Positions 53,642 through 62,497 of a stretch of 64,000 bases of DNA are shown piece by piece. The translations under genes and the position numbers were made by a program. The first letter of the stretch is position 1; every line of letters starts with the position of its first letter. The notes beneath the pieces are model-generated. The model was not told where the DNA came from. It saw only the letters and a program-made list of their open reading frames with translations, and searched no databases. The DNA is from Burkholderia pseudomultivorans (GTDB lineage: Bacteria > Pseudomonadota > Gammaproteobacteria > Burkholderiales > Burkholderiaceae): assembly GCF_902499075.1 (NCBI RefSeq), contig NZ_CABVPP010000001.1, forward strand, positions 1-64,000. The letters are read 5' to 3'.

Positions 53642-55486
53642 TTACGACCCGTGCACGGACACGTTGTCGAACGACCGCCGTGCGCCGTCCGATACCGGTC
53701 CGCCGGCGATCCGGCGCCGTGCCTCGCCCGCATCGCCGCCGACTGCGCCGATGCACAGCTCGATCACCGACTCCGAGCCCGCCGTACCGAACAACGCATG
53801 ATCGAGATGCGCCATCGTATGCAGGCGCACATGGCGCGAGCGGCGGAACGCACGCTCGACGGCGCCGAAGTGACGACCGACATCGTCGATGCCGGGATCG
53901 AGCGCCCCGTATACGAGCAGCGTCCACACATTGCGCTGCGCGAGATGTCGCATCAGGCCGCGCGGCGTGTCGATCGGCGGCGTCCAGCCCAGCCGCGCGG
54001 CGACTTCCATCGCCGGCACGCGCACGCGCGCGAAGCACTGGCTTGCCAGCGCACGCACGATCGGGCGCAGGTCGCGCCGCTCCGCGAACAGCCGCTTCCA
54101 TCTGCGCCAGTCGCGCCCCGACACGAGATAGCCGCGCGCCGAATTGTTCCGCTGCTTCTGCACCTCGGCGAGCGTCACGCCCGTCGGCCAGATGAACCGC
54201 GCCAGGTTGATCGCGATCACGCCGGTCAGCGCGGTGCTGCGCGTCGCCGCATGCAGCGCCGCATAGGCGCCCGAGCAGATGCCGGCCGAAATCACGTTGC
54301 GGTATCCCTGCGACTGCAGCCAGTCCGCCGCGGCGGCGACGTCGTCGATCGCACGGTCCGAATAAAGGATCCCTGATTGATCGTCGGGCGCGCACGGTCC
54401 GCTGTCGCCGACGCCGTTGATGTCGAAGCGCAGCGTCGTGATGCCGACTCGCGCCATTGCGCGTGCAAGCCGCACGCCGAAGTGGCCTTCGCCGCTGCGC
54501 GGATTCGCGGACGTGTTGACGATCAGCACGACCGGGCCGTCCGATTGCGGCGCAGCGGCCACGGCGGGCGCGCACAGCACGCCGACCAGCCGGTCGCGCC
54601 CCACCGCGACGATCCGCTCGGTCATGCCGTTCATCGCGAGCGTGGGCGCCGTACGGTCGTCCCACGGTGCGGGCGCTACCGGTTGCGCGAGATGCGTCGA
54701 CGCCTGCTCGCCGATCCAGCGCACCGTCGCTTCGATCGCCGCACGCGGCAGGCGCGATCGCGTGCAGTCCAGCATCGTCGTCGGCCAGTCGGAGAACGCA
54801 TCGAGCGCGACATCCACGCCGCGCGACTGCAGCGCCGTGCACAACGCGGGGCCGTCGCCGTGCGCGGGTTCGATCAGCAGCATCCTGCCCGGAACGAACG
54901 CCGCATTGCGCACGACATCGCACAGGTCGATCGACTTCAGCGCATCGGCGAAATCGGCGGGGAAGCGATGTCCGAGCACGTTCAGGCACGGTTCTTCGCG
55001 CTGCGCCAGGCGGATCGCCGGCGGCGCCGTGTCGACCCACTGCCGATGCACGACCGACAGTTCGCGCAGATAGGCGCGCCCGCGAACCACCGGCGCGAGC
55101 GCGACAATCGCGTCGATGCGCGGACCGCCGCCGAGGCCGGCCTCGGCCGCCGCGAGCGTCGCGAACAGCACGCCGGCGCGAATCCCGACCAGCGTCAGCG
55201 ACGTGATGCCGTCCCGCGCACGCAGCAGCTCGATCGCGCGACGAACGCTGGCGACACAGGCGTCGAACCGCCCCGCGTCGAGTTCGTCGCCGGCCGAATC
55301 GCCGGAACCGGGATAGTTGAAACGCAGCGTCGTGATGCCCTTGCCCGCGAGCTGCTCCGCAAGCGCACGCGTCAGCTTGTGCGTCCAGATGGCCTCGTGG
55401 CCCAGCGACTCGCAGATGATCACGGCATGCTCCGCATGCCCTTCATGGAGCCAGCCCATACAGCCGTCAAACGCTATCGGCTTCAC
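53642..55486 (-). CDS. Tandem two-domain alpha/beta hydrolase
   Basis: A 614-residue protein of two fused alpha/beta hydrolase domains, residues about 1-265 and 290-600. Each opens with the same kind of block: LAGKGITTLRFNYPGSGDS in the first and MARVGITTLRFDINGVGDS in the second. At the nucleophile elbow the first reads VGIRAGVL, where Arg replaces Ser, and the second AGICSGAY, with Cys in place of Ser, as seen in hydrolases linked to EPS/exosortase loci. Only the second half looks catalytic (a His is present in MAHLDHALFG). No signal peptide. Role perhaps acyl or ester removal from EPS intermediates. Confidence 0.8.
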   Translation of the reverse strand: MKPIAFDGCMGWLHEGHAEHAVIICESLGHEAIWTHKLTRALAEQLAGKGITTLRFNYPGSGDSAGDELDAGRFDACVASVRRAIELLRARDGITSLTLVGIRAGVLFATLAAAEAGLGGGPRIDAIVALAPVVRGRAYLRELSVVHRQWVDTAPPAIRLAQREEPCLNVLGHRFPADFADALKSIDLCDVVRNAAFVPGRMLLIEPAHGDGPALCTALQSRGVDVALDAFSDWPTTMLDCTRSRLPRAAIEATVRWIGEQASTHLAQPVAPAPWDDRTAPTLAMNGMTERIVAVGRDRLVGVLCAPAVAAAPQSDGPVVLIVNTSANPRSGEGHFGVRLARAMARVGITTLRFDINGVGDSGPCAPDDQSGILYSDRAIDDVAAAADWLQSQGYRNVISAGICSGAYAALHAATRSTALTGVIAINLARFIWPTGVTLAEVQKQRNNSARGYLVSGRDWRRWKRLFAERRDLRPIVRALASQCFARVRVPAMEVAARLGWTPPIDTPRGLMRHLAQRNVWTLLVYGALDPGIDDVGRHFGAVERAFRRSRHVRLHTMAHLDHALFGTAGSESVIELCIGAVGGDAGEARRRIAGGPVSDGARRSFDNVSVHGS

Positions 55487-56345
55487 TCGGTACTCCTCGG
55501 ATAAGTCTTGTTATCGAATGCCGGCAAATCGCTCCGGCTGGTCCGACCGAAGCCCGGGCCGCACGCACCGATGGCGCGCCCTCCCGCGGATTTGCCGGCG
55601 CACTGCCGGTCGCCTGCGCGGCGCTGCCGGCGCAGACGCGCATCGACACGGATGTCGCACAGCCCGTGTTTTCGTTGCGTTCGTGCGACGCGAATGCCGC
55701 CGCCGAACGCTTGTGCATGCCGGTGTCGCCTGCCCGATCCGCCGGTGCTCCGGTGCAGTTCGTGCGCTGCATCGGGCAGGCGGTTCCGCGCGCTCGCGTG
55801 TGCGGCCGGACGAATACCGATGACCGATTAGAGCATTCATGCCGCTTGCGCTTCGGTGCGCCAGATGACAGACGGATTCGGTCGCGCGGCGACGCAACGC
55901 GTCGTGCACCCGCACGAACTTTCGCGACGCGCGGAGCCCTTCGTCGTCGGCCGGAAGATCGCGTCGACGCCGCACGGCCGGTAGTTCTTGCCGCACCGCG
56001 CACGCCGGATGCGCACGATTGACCGCTTTTTCCGCGCTGCCCGGCCGTCGCTCCGCAAAGATCGTATGGATCGGTAGAAACACCGATGCTGTAGTCAGAC
56101 TACATTAATACCATTGGTCGCAGCAGAGAATCGCTACATCCGATTCGACATCGGCGGACGGCCCGTGCACCGCGCCCGCCGATGCCTGTCGGGCCCAACC
56201 GGCCGCAACGATTCTCCGCACGGCCTGGCATGCCGAGCCGCAGACACCCCGCATCGCCAGCCTGGTGCGTCCGGTGCGAATCCACCGGACGCGCGCAGCG
56301 CCAGACTTCATCCGAACAACCGGCAACACGATCATGGAGAGCAAC
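55487..56345. other. 859-bp divergent intergenic region upstream of the GH3 gene
   Basis: No gene recognised on either strand. It contains the GntR-like palindrome at 56090-56104. Other frames in it are Arg/Cys-rich shadows without ribosome sites. Confidence 0.55.
56090..56104. promoter_or_regulatory. Perfect inverted repeat TGTAGTCAGACTACA
   Basis: Two 7-bp arms around a single central A, followed by AT-rich TTAATACC. Odd-length sites of the TxGTCxGACxA kind are typical of GntR/FadR-family regulators. It lies about 240 bp before the GH3 start. No GntR gene is in the window. Confidence 0.55.
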
Positions 56346-58547
56346 ATGCGGGACACACTCTGGCCGGCCGCCGTGCTGGCAGCGACCCTCTGCGCCAATG
56401 TCCATGCGGGCACGGCCGATTTCACGTCATCCGCCGACAGCGTCGATGCATTCGCATCGGCCGCCGCACAGCGGCGCGCCGATCTGCTCGTGCGCAAGAT
56501 GACGCTCGACGAGAAGCTGCAGTTCATTCATTCGAAATACGAAATGTCGAGCGTGCCCGGCGGCGGCGCCGGCTATATCCAGGGCGTGCCGAGGCTCGGC
56601 ATTCCCGACCTGAACATGGTCGATTCGGCGACCGGTTCCGGCAGCACGTCGCAACCCAGCACGACCTTTCCGGCGACGATCGCGGTCGCCGCGAGCTGGG
56701 ACCGGCGCCTGTCCTACGACTACGGCAAGCAGGTCGCAATCCAGTTGCGCGCGCAAGGATTCGGGATGGGACTCGGCGGCGGCACCAACCTCGCGCGCGA
56801 GCCGCGCGGCGGCCGGCTGTTCGAGTATCTCGGCGAGGATCCGCTGCTCGCCGGCGACCTGCTCGCGGAGCGCACGCTTGCCACGCAGCGTCAGAAGGTC
56901 ATCGCGACCATCAAGCACTACGCGGGCAACGAGCAGGAGCACGGGCGGATGGGCGGCAATACGCAGATCGACGAGCGCACGCTGCGCGAGTTGTACCTGC
57001 TGCCGTTCGAGATCGCCGCGAAGCGCGGGCAGCCCGGCAGCGTGATGTGCAGCTACAACCGGCTGAACGGCGACTATGCGTGCGAGAACGCTCACCTGCT
57101 CAACGACGTGCTGAAGAACGAATGGGGGTTCCAGGGCCAGGTGCAGTCCGACTGGGGCGCGACGCACAGCACGGCCGCCGCGATCAACGCCGGGCTCGAC
57201 GAGGAAGAGGACGTCGGGCCGACCGTGTACCTGACGCCGGCCGCCGTCAAGCAGGCGATCGCAAACGGCTCGGTGTCGACCGCGCGCCTCGACGACATGG
57301 TGCGGCGCAAGCTCGCGGTGATGATTCGCGTCGGCGTGATGGACGATCCGGCCCGCGGCGGCGGCACGATCGATTTCGCGGCAGCGAACCGCTTCGCGCA
57401 GTCCGTCGCCGAACAGTCGATCGTGCTGTTGAAGAACGACGGCAACCAGTTGCCGCTCGCCGCGTCGGCGCTGTCGCGCATCGCGGTGATCGGCGGCCAT
57501 GCGGACGCGGCGGTGCTGTCCGGCGGCGGCTCCGGCAATACGCGCGACCCGGTCACCGGTTCGTTCGCCGGCTGCGGCGGCCTGACCTTCGGTTCGTCGA
57601 CCGGCTGCGGCTGGTGGCGCAACCCGTGGCTGAAGGTCGACGTGCCGATCGTCGCGGCGATCCGTGCGCTCGCGCCGGCCGCGCAGGTGACGTTCGCGGG
57701 CAACAGCGACCAGCAGTCGCCGTTTCGCGCGTACACGCAGCAGGAGATCGACCAGGCGGCGGCGCTCGCCGGCCGCTCCGACGTTGCGATCGTCGTGGTC
57801 GCGCAGCCGGCCGGCGAGGATTTCGGCGACCTGCAAAGCCTGAACCTCGCAAACCCGTCGAACCAGGATGCGCTGGTCGAAGCGGTCGCGCGCGCGAATC
57901 CGCATACGATCGTCGTCGTGCAGAGCGGCAATCCGGTGCTGATGCCATGGAAGGACCAGGTGTCCGCGATCGTCGAGGCGTGGTATCCGGGCGAAGGCGG
58001 CGGCAAGGCGATCGCGAACGTGCTGTTCGGCGCGGTCAATCCGTCCGGCAGGCTGCCCGTCACCTTCCCGGCCCGCGACCAGGACTCGCCGACCTGGGGT
58101 GCGAACGGCACGTTCGACAACGATCCCGTCTATGCGGAAAAGCTCGACATGGGGTATCGCTGGTACGACGCGCGCAATATCAAGCCGATGTTCGAATTCG
58201 GCTACGGGCTGTCGTATACGCACTTCGCGTACTCGGGGCTGTCGGTGTCGCGGCAAGGCGACGGCACGCTGAGCGTGTCGTTCACCGTGCGCAACGACGG
58301 GCGCGTGGCCGGCGCGGACACGCCGCAGGTCTATCTCGGCGTCCCGTATAAAGACGAACCGCCGAAGCGGCTGGTTGGCTGGGAGAAGATCCGGCTCAAT
58401 CCGGGCGACGCGCGGAAGGTTCGCCTGACCGTGTCGCCGCGGATGCAGAGCGTGTGGGATACCTCGCGCAACGGCTGGCGCTATGTGCCGGGCGCCACGG
58501 TGTATGTCGGCGCGTCGTCGCGCGATATCCGGTTGCAGGGACGTTGA
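56346..58547 (+). CDS. Exported glycoside hydrolase family 3 (beta-glucosidase-like)
   Basis: A 733-residue enzyme with signal peptide MRDTLWPAAVLAATLCANVHA. The GH3 N-domain contains GLGGGTNLAREPRGGR, ATIKHYAGNEQEHGR and the nucleophile Asp269 in VQSDWGATHS; the C-domain (AAL-type sandwich and fibronectin III-like end) follows with GGHADAAVLSGGG and YPGEGGGKAIANVLFG. It should release terminal beta-linked sugars in the periplasm or outside. I chose ATG 56346 because GGAGA lies 5 bases upstream and the signal peptide begins there; ATG 56334 is possible. Confidence 0.92.
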   Translation: MRDTLWPAAVLAATLCANVHAGTADFTSSADSVDAFASAAAQRRADLLVRKMTLDEKLQFIHSKYEMSSVPGGGAGYIQGVPRLGIPDLNMVDSATGSGSTSQPSTTFPATIAVAASWDRRLSYDYGKQVAIQLRAQGFGMGLGGGTNLAREPRGGRLFEYLGEDPLLAGDLLAERTLATQRQKVIATIKHYAGNEQEHGRMGGNTQIDERTLRELYLLPFEIAAKRGQPGSVMCSYNRLNGDYACENAHLLNDVLKNEWGFQGQVQSDWGATHSTAAAINAGLDEEEDVGPTVYLTPAAVKQAIANGSVSTARLDDMVRRKLAVMIRVGVMDDPARGGGTIDFAAANRFAQSVAEQSIVLLKNDGNQLPLAASALSRIAVIGGHADAAVLSGGGSGNTRDPVTGSFAGCGGLTFGSSTGCGWWRNPWLKVDVPIVAAIRALAPAAQVTFAGNSDQQSPFRAYTQQEIDQAAALAGRSDVAIVVVAQPAGEDFGDLQSLNLANPSNQDALVEAVARANPHTIVVVQSGNPVLMPWKDQVSAIVEAWYPGEGGGKAIANVLFGAVNPSGRLPVTFPARDQDSPTWGANGTFDNDPVYAEKLDMGYRWYDARNIKPMFEFGYGLSYTHFAYSGLSVSRQGDGTLSVSFTVRNDGRVAGADTPQVYLGVPYKDEPPKRLVGWEKIRLNPGDARKVRLTVSPRMQSVWDTSRNGWRYVPGATVYVGASSRDIRLQGR

Positions 58548-58564
58548 GCGACCGAGCCGACGAA

Positions 58565-58597
58565 GCGGCGCGGGCGGGTCGTGACCGCCTGCGCCGC
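58565..58597. terminator. GC-rich stem-loop between convergent GH3 and PLD genes
   Basis: GCGGCGCGGGCGG pairs with CCGCCTGCGCCGC with one mismatch around a 7-base loop. No T-run. Probable bidirectional 3'-end structure. Confidence 0.45.
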
Positions 58598-58634
58598 GGA
58601 AACAGCGGCGTCACGACGTCTGGCCAGTTGTCGC

Positions 58635-60185
58635 TCACAGTTGCGATTCGATCGGAAACAGCCCGAGAAACCACACCTCCATCCGGCGCGGCACCGACAC
58701 TTCCGGTTCGTGATCGAATTCGGTGACCGTCCCGTCCTCATCGGTCTGCACCCACTTGAGTCGCTGCGTGCCCGCCGCGTCGGTGCCCAGTTCGACGCGC
58801 CATGCGATCCGGTCGAGCCGCGACTCGACGTCCGTCGCCACCTCGGAGGCAATCGCCGGGCTCTCGCAGTACACGCCGATCTCCGTATTGAGATTCAGCG
58901 AGCGCGGATCGAGGTTCATCGAGCCGATGAAGATGCTCTGGCGATCGAACACATAGGTCTTCGCATGCAGCGACGCACGCGACGAGCCGATCAGAACCTG
59001 CTTCGAGATGCTTTTGTCGCCGGACGGCCGTCGTTCGTAAAGCCGTACGCCCGCCTCGACCAGATCGCGGCGATAGCGCCGATAGCCGGCATGCACGGCG
59101 GCCACGTCGGTCGACGCGAGCGAGTTGGTCAGCACCGTCACGCGCACGCCGCGCGCGGTCATCGCCCGCAAGCGCTCGATGAAGTTCTTCCCCGGAACGA
59201 AATACGGCGACACGATCAGCAGCTCGTGCTGCGGCTGCAGCGCAAGCGCCCGCAGCTTCGGCAGCAGATGCCCGTCGCTGTCCTTCGGCTTGCGGGAAAT
59301 CTTCGCCGGATCGTCGTACAGCACGGTCGCATGCCCCCACGACAATTCCGTGCCCTGCCCGTGGATGATCTGATCGAGCCTTTGCCGGGCCTTGAGTACG
59401 TATGGATTGTCCTCCATCGCCCTCAGGTAGTCGCGCAGCCGTTCGCGCTCCTCGTCCAGACCCTCCGACGTCGCCTCGTGCCCGACCAGCGCATCGATCG
59501 GATACGCATACGGGGAATTCCAGAACGCATCGAACTCGTTGGAGATGTCGTTGACGACCGGGCCGTGAACCACGACGTCCAGATCGCCGAAATCGAGCAT
59601 CGACGATGCGCCGAAGTACTCGTCGCCGATGTTGCGGCCGCCGATGATCGCGGCCTGGTTGTCCGCGACCATCGCCTTGTTGTGCATGCGCCGATTGATG
59701 CGCGCGAACTCGAACACGGCGCCGAGCTTCTTGAAGTGGCGAGTCGCGACCGGATTGAACAGCCGGATCCCGATGTTCGGATGGGCGCTGATCTCGAGCA
59801 GCTTGCGATCGTCCGCGTTCGTGCCAAGATCGTCGAGCAGCACGCGCACGCGTACGCCGCGATCGGCCGCGCGGATGATCGCATCGGCCAGCTGATGCCC
59901 GGTCAGGTCGTCGTGCCAGATGTAGTACTGCAGGTCGAGCGAACGGTCCGCGCGATCCGCAAGCAGCACGCGCGCGTCCAGCGCATCGACCGGATCGCGC
60001 AGCACGTGGAACGCATCCTCGCCCGGATGCGCCTGTGCCTGCTGCCGGAACGCGACGCCGAGGCGCGTGTTCGCGGTGTCGGTAAACGCATGTGTCGGCG
60101 TGCGGCCGGCCTGCGGCGGCAGGCTGGCACACGCGACCAGCGCCAGCAGCGAAAGAATCGCACTCCACGAACGCAGCGTCGCCAT
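58635..60185 (-). CDS. Phospholipase D-family lipoprotein (cardiolipin-synthase-like, YmdC/ClsC type)
   Basis: A 516-residue protein with a lipobox signal (LALVACASLPP) and two PLD repeats. The HKD motifs are HNKAMVADNQAAIIGGRN and HAKTYVFDRQSIFIGSMN, both complete. It fits ClsC-type enzymes that make cardiolipin from phosphatidylglycerol, or a related phosphodiesterase, at the periplasmic face. Start is the ATG at 60185 giving MATLRSW; the 39-residue upstream extension is Arg-rich. Confidence 0.88.
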   Translation of the reverse strand: MATLRSWSAILSLLALVACASLPPQAGRTPTHAFTDTANTRLGVAFRQQAQAHPGEDAFHVLRDPVDALDARVLLADRADRSLDLQYYIWHDDLTGHQLADAIIRAADRGVRVRVLLDDLGTNADDRKLLEISAHPNIGIRLFNPVATRHFKKLGAVFEFARINRRMHNKAMVADNQAAIIGGRNIGDEYFGASSMLDFGDLDVVVHGPVVNDISNEFDAFWNSPYAYPIDALVGHEATSEGLDEERERLRDYLRAMEDNPYVLKARQRLDQIIHGQGTELSWGHATVLYDDPAKISRKPKDSDGHLLPKLRALALQPQHELLIVSPYFVPGKNFIERLRAMTARGVRVTVLTNSLASTDVAAVHAGYRRYRRDLVEAGVRLYERRPSGDKSISKQVLIGSSRASLHAKTYVFDRQSIFIGSMNLDPRSLNLNTEIGVYCESPAIASEVATDVESRLDRIAWRVELGTDAAGTQRLKWVQTDEDGTVTEFDHEPEVSVPRRMEVWFLGLFPIESQL

Positions 60186-60387
60186 GATTGCCGCTCCCCT
60201 GTCGGGCAAAGTCTGTTTGTTCTGGTTGCCGCCGGATCGACGCGCCGGTCGTCGGCTCGCCGTCGGGTTGGACCGTATCGTACGCGGATCGCGCCGCGTC
60301 AAAGCATACTTCGATTGATGTCGGCGCGGCGAGCGCTCGGTGTTTTCCCGAGGCCGTCCGGTTCAGCGATACGCAATGCCGCCCCCC

Positions 60388-60804
60388 CTAGTCCGTCGGC
60401 TGCCACAGCTTCTTGTCATTCAGGCAGCGGGCAATCGGAACGAGGCGCGCATGGCTGATTTTGCTGACGTGACTGTATTCGACGGATTCGAACACCATGC
60501 ACGCGCATGTCAGATAGTCCTCGTTATGGACACCGGAATACACTTCCGATGGCGTCGTATTCGGATACATGTCCGACTGGCGAATGACGGGCCAGCGCCC
60601 CGCATTCCGGTCGATCCTCCAGTTCTGCTCGCCGTCCTGAAGCAGGACCTCGTTCTCCTTCGCGCCGGCCGACGACAGATCCAGCCAGCCGCATCGATCG
60701 CCCGACGCGTGCGCGGCGGTCGGGCCCATCAATACGAGCGACGCACACGACACGGCGCACCATTGCCGTATACGAAGAACGGACCGCCATCGGCTATCGC
60801 GCAT
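60388..60804 (-). CDS. Small exported protein, DUF4087-like
   Basis: A 138-residue protein with a signal sequence (VLRIRQWCAVSCASLVLMGP, cleaved near AHAS) and then RCGWLDLSSAGAKENEVLLQ, a short Cys/Trp pattern like DUF4087. Several mature Cys suggest disulfides. The start is ATG 60804 (a GTG at 60810 in frame is the alternative). It lies 11 bp behind the gene at 60816-61610, so the pair is an operon. Confidence 0.65.
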   Translation of the reverse strand: MRDSRWRSVLRIRQWCAVSCASLVLMGPTAAHASGDRCGWLDLSSAGAKENEVLLQDGEQNWRIDRNAGRWPVIRQSDMYPNTTPSEVYSGVHNEDYLTCACMVFESVEYSHVSKISHARLVPIARCLNDKKLWQPTD

Positions 60805-60815
60805 CGCCACCTCGA

Positions 60816-61610
60816 TCAGGATTTCGGAGCGAACTTCCAGCCGCGCCCGCTGTATTCCAGCGACACGTACCGGTCCCGCCCGTTGGATTGGTCATAACCG
60901 CCGAAGAACATCAGGTTGCCGAGCCGGCGATACGGCCCATACTCGGCTGCGTCACGAACCTTGTGGCCGTGCAGCGTCATGTCGATGGCGTTGGCCCAGT
61001 CCTCGAAACCCGACGCAACCCGAATCGAATACCTGACGTCCGTCCGGTACGAACCGGTGAGATCCTTGTATACGCTCCCGTTGATCTGCGACCGGTCCGA
61101 CGAGTCGCCGACAAAGAAATCGGCCTCGAGCGAAGTGAAGCCGTCGTACACATAGCGGCCGAAGCACAGCGCCTTCGGCGTCCCGCCGGCCTGGGCGCGC
61201 ACATACGGTTTCGCCCGCGGAGCAAGGTCGTAGATGCGCCGTTCATGCGGATAGAACTGTACCGGCCCGACATTCGGATTCGGCACGACCTTGCGGGTGA
61301 CGAAGCCGATGTCGGCCAGCGCCTCCAGCAGCGCCAGCGTATATTTGGTCTGCGTGTACACCGGCGCGTCGAAATCGTAAGTGACCGGCCAGCGGCGATA
61401 TTCGTCGCACACTTCGCCGCTCGTGTAGCGCAGCGCATCCTGGCGCGCGAATGCTTCGGCCTCGGACGCCGAAGGCGGGCTCGGAAACGCCTGCGCCCGA
61501 ACTTCCGAAAGCAGGCCCGGGAATCGGGACCGGCCGAAATAGGCGGCGAGCACGAACGTAATGAGCAGAACGGCCAGCAGATGTCTTTTTTTGAATTGCC
61601 TCGTCGCCAT
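60816..61610 (-). CDS. Membrane-anchored hypothetical protein, 264 residues
   Basis: An N-terminal hydrophobic anchor (LLAVLLITFVLAAYFG) precedes a soluble domain rich in Tyr and Asp (VCDEYRRWPVTYDFDAPVY, ALCFGRYVYDG, YSIRVASGFEDW). I recognise no family. Codon use fits the surroundings. A GTG directly before the ATG at 61610 is less likely. With the next small exported gene it forms a two-gene unit of unknown job. Confidence 0.7.
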   Translation of the reverse strand: MATRQFKKRHLLAVLLITFVLAAYFGRSRFPGLLSEVRAQAFPSPPSASEAEAFARQDALRYTSGEVCDEYRRWPVTYDFDAPVYTQTKYTLALLEALADIGFVTRKVVPNPNVGPVQFYPHERRIYDLAPRAKPYVRAQAGGTPKALCFGRYVYDGFTSLEADFFVGDSSDRSQINGSVYKDLTGSYRTDVRYSIRVASGFEDWANAIDMTLHGHKVRDAAEYGPYRRLGNLMFFGGYDQSNGRDRYVSLEYSGRGWKFAPKS

Positions 61611-61861
61611 CACGATGACTCACTCGCTGCGATTTTCGAAAGGATTCGTTGGATATCGGCATGCGCCGTCGCATCCCGTCATTCCGGCGCATCGGCGATT
61701 CTACTCAATTCGCTGTCGGGTCATCGTCCGAGCACCGTTCCGGGCACGTTGCAAGGCGCGCACGCGCACCGCTGTAAAATCCCGTCGTTTGAGCGGGCGC
61801 GGTTCATTCGTCGCCGCCGCATTACCCGATTGATTTCGTTATCGTTTTTGCCGCCCGGACC

Positions 61862-62449
61862 ATGACCTATTCGCTTGCCGCCCCCTGTATCCGGGAACTG
61901 GAAATCCGCAAGAGCCGCTTCATCGCACACGCGATCCCCGTAGAAGACCGCGACGCCGCCATGCTGGAACTGCAGCGCCTGCGCGACGCGCATCCGACGG
62001 CCACGCACGTGTGCTGGGCACTGCTCGCGGGCGGGCAATCGGGCATGTCGGACGACGGCGAGCCGTCCGGCACCGCGGGCCGGCCGATCCTCGAAGTGCT
62101 GCGCCATCACGATCTCGACGGCGTCCTCGGCGCGGTCGTGCGCTACTACGGCGGCGTCAAGCTCGGCGCAGGCGGCCTGGTGCGCGCCTATACGGATGCG
62201 ATCGCGTCGGCGCTGCTCGATGCCGAGCGCGTCGAGCGCATCCGGCACACGCGATTCGCGATCGAGATCGGCTACCCCGACGAGGCGCGCGTGCGCCGCT
62301 GGATCGAACAGGCCGGTTACGAACTGGTGGACAGTGCGTACGGGATGACGGTGAAGCTCGTGATCAAGCTGCCCGAGACCGCCGAAAGCGATGCGAAATC
62401 GGCGCTGTTCGACCTGACCCAGGGGCGCTCGGGTTTCCCGGAGCTGTAA
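61862..62449 (+). CDS. yigZ: YigZ/IMPACT family protein
   Basis: A 195-residue protein. The UPF0029/IMPACT N-domain has the signature EIRKSRFIAHAIPVEDRDAA, SDDGEPSGTAGRPIL and VVRYYGGVKLGAGGLVRAYTDA. A ferredoxin-like C-domain follows. It is related to eukaryotic IMPACT, which binds translation factors; the bacterial role is uncertain. ATG 61862, no strong ribosome site. Confidence 0.92.
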   Translation: MTYSLAAPCIRELEIRKSRFIAHAIPVEDRDAAMLELQRLRDAHPTATHVCWALLAGGQSGMSDDGEPSGTAGRPILEVLRHHDLDGVLGAVVRYYGGVKLGAGGLVRAYTDAIASALLDAERVERIRHTRFAIEIGYPDEARVRRWIEQAGYELVDSAYGMTVKLVIKLPETAESDAKSALFDLTQGRSGFPEL

Positions 62450-62497
62450 CGACGGCCACGATCGCGCGCCGATGCAGACGCGACCGTGCGCCGACGC

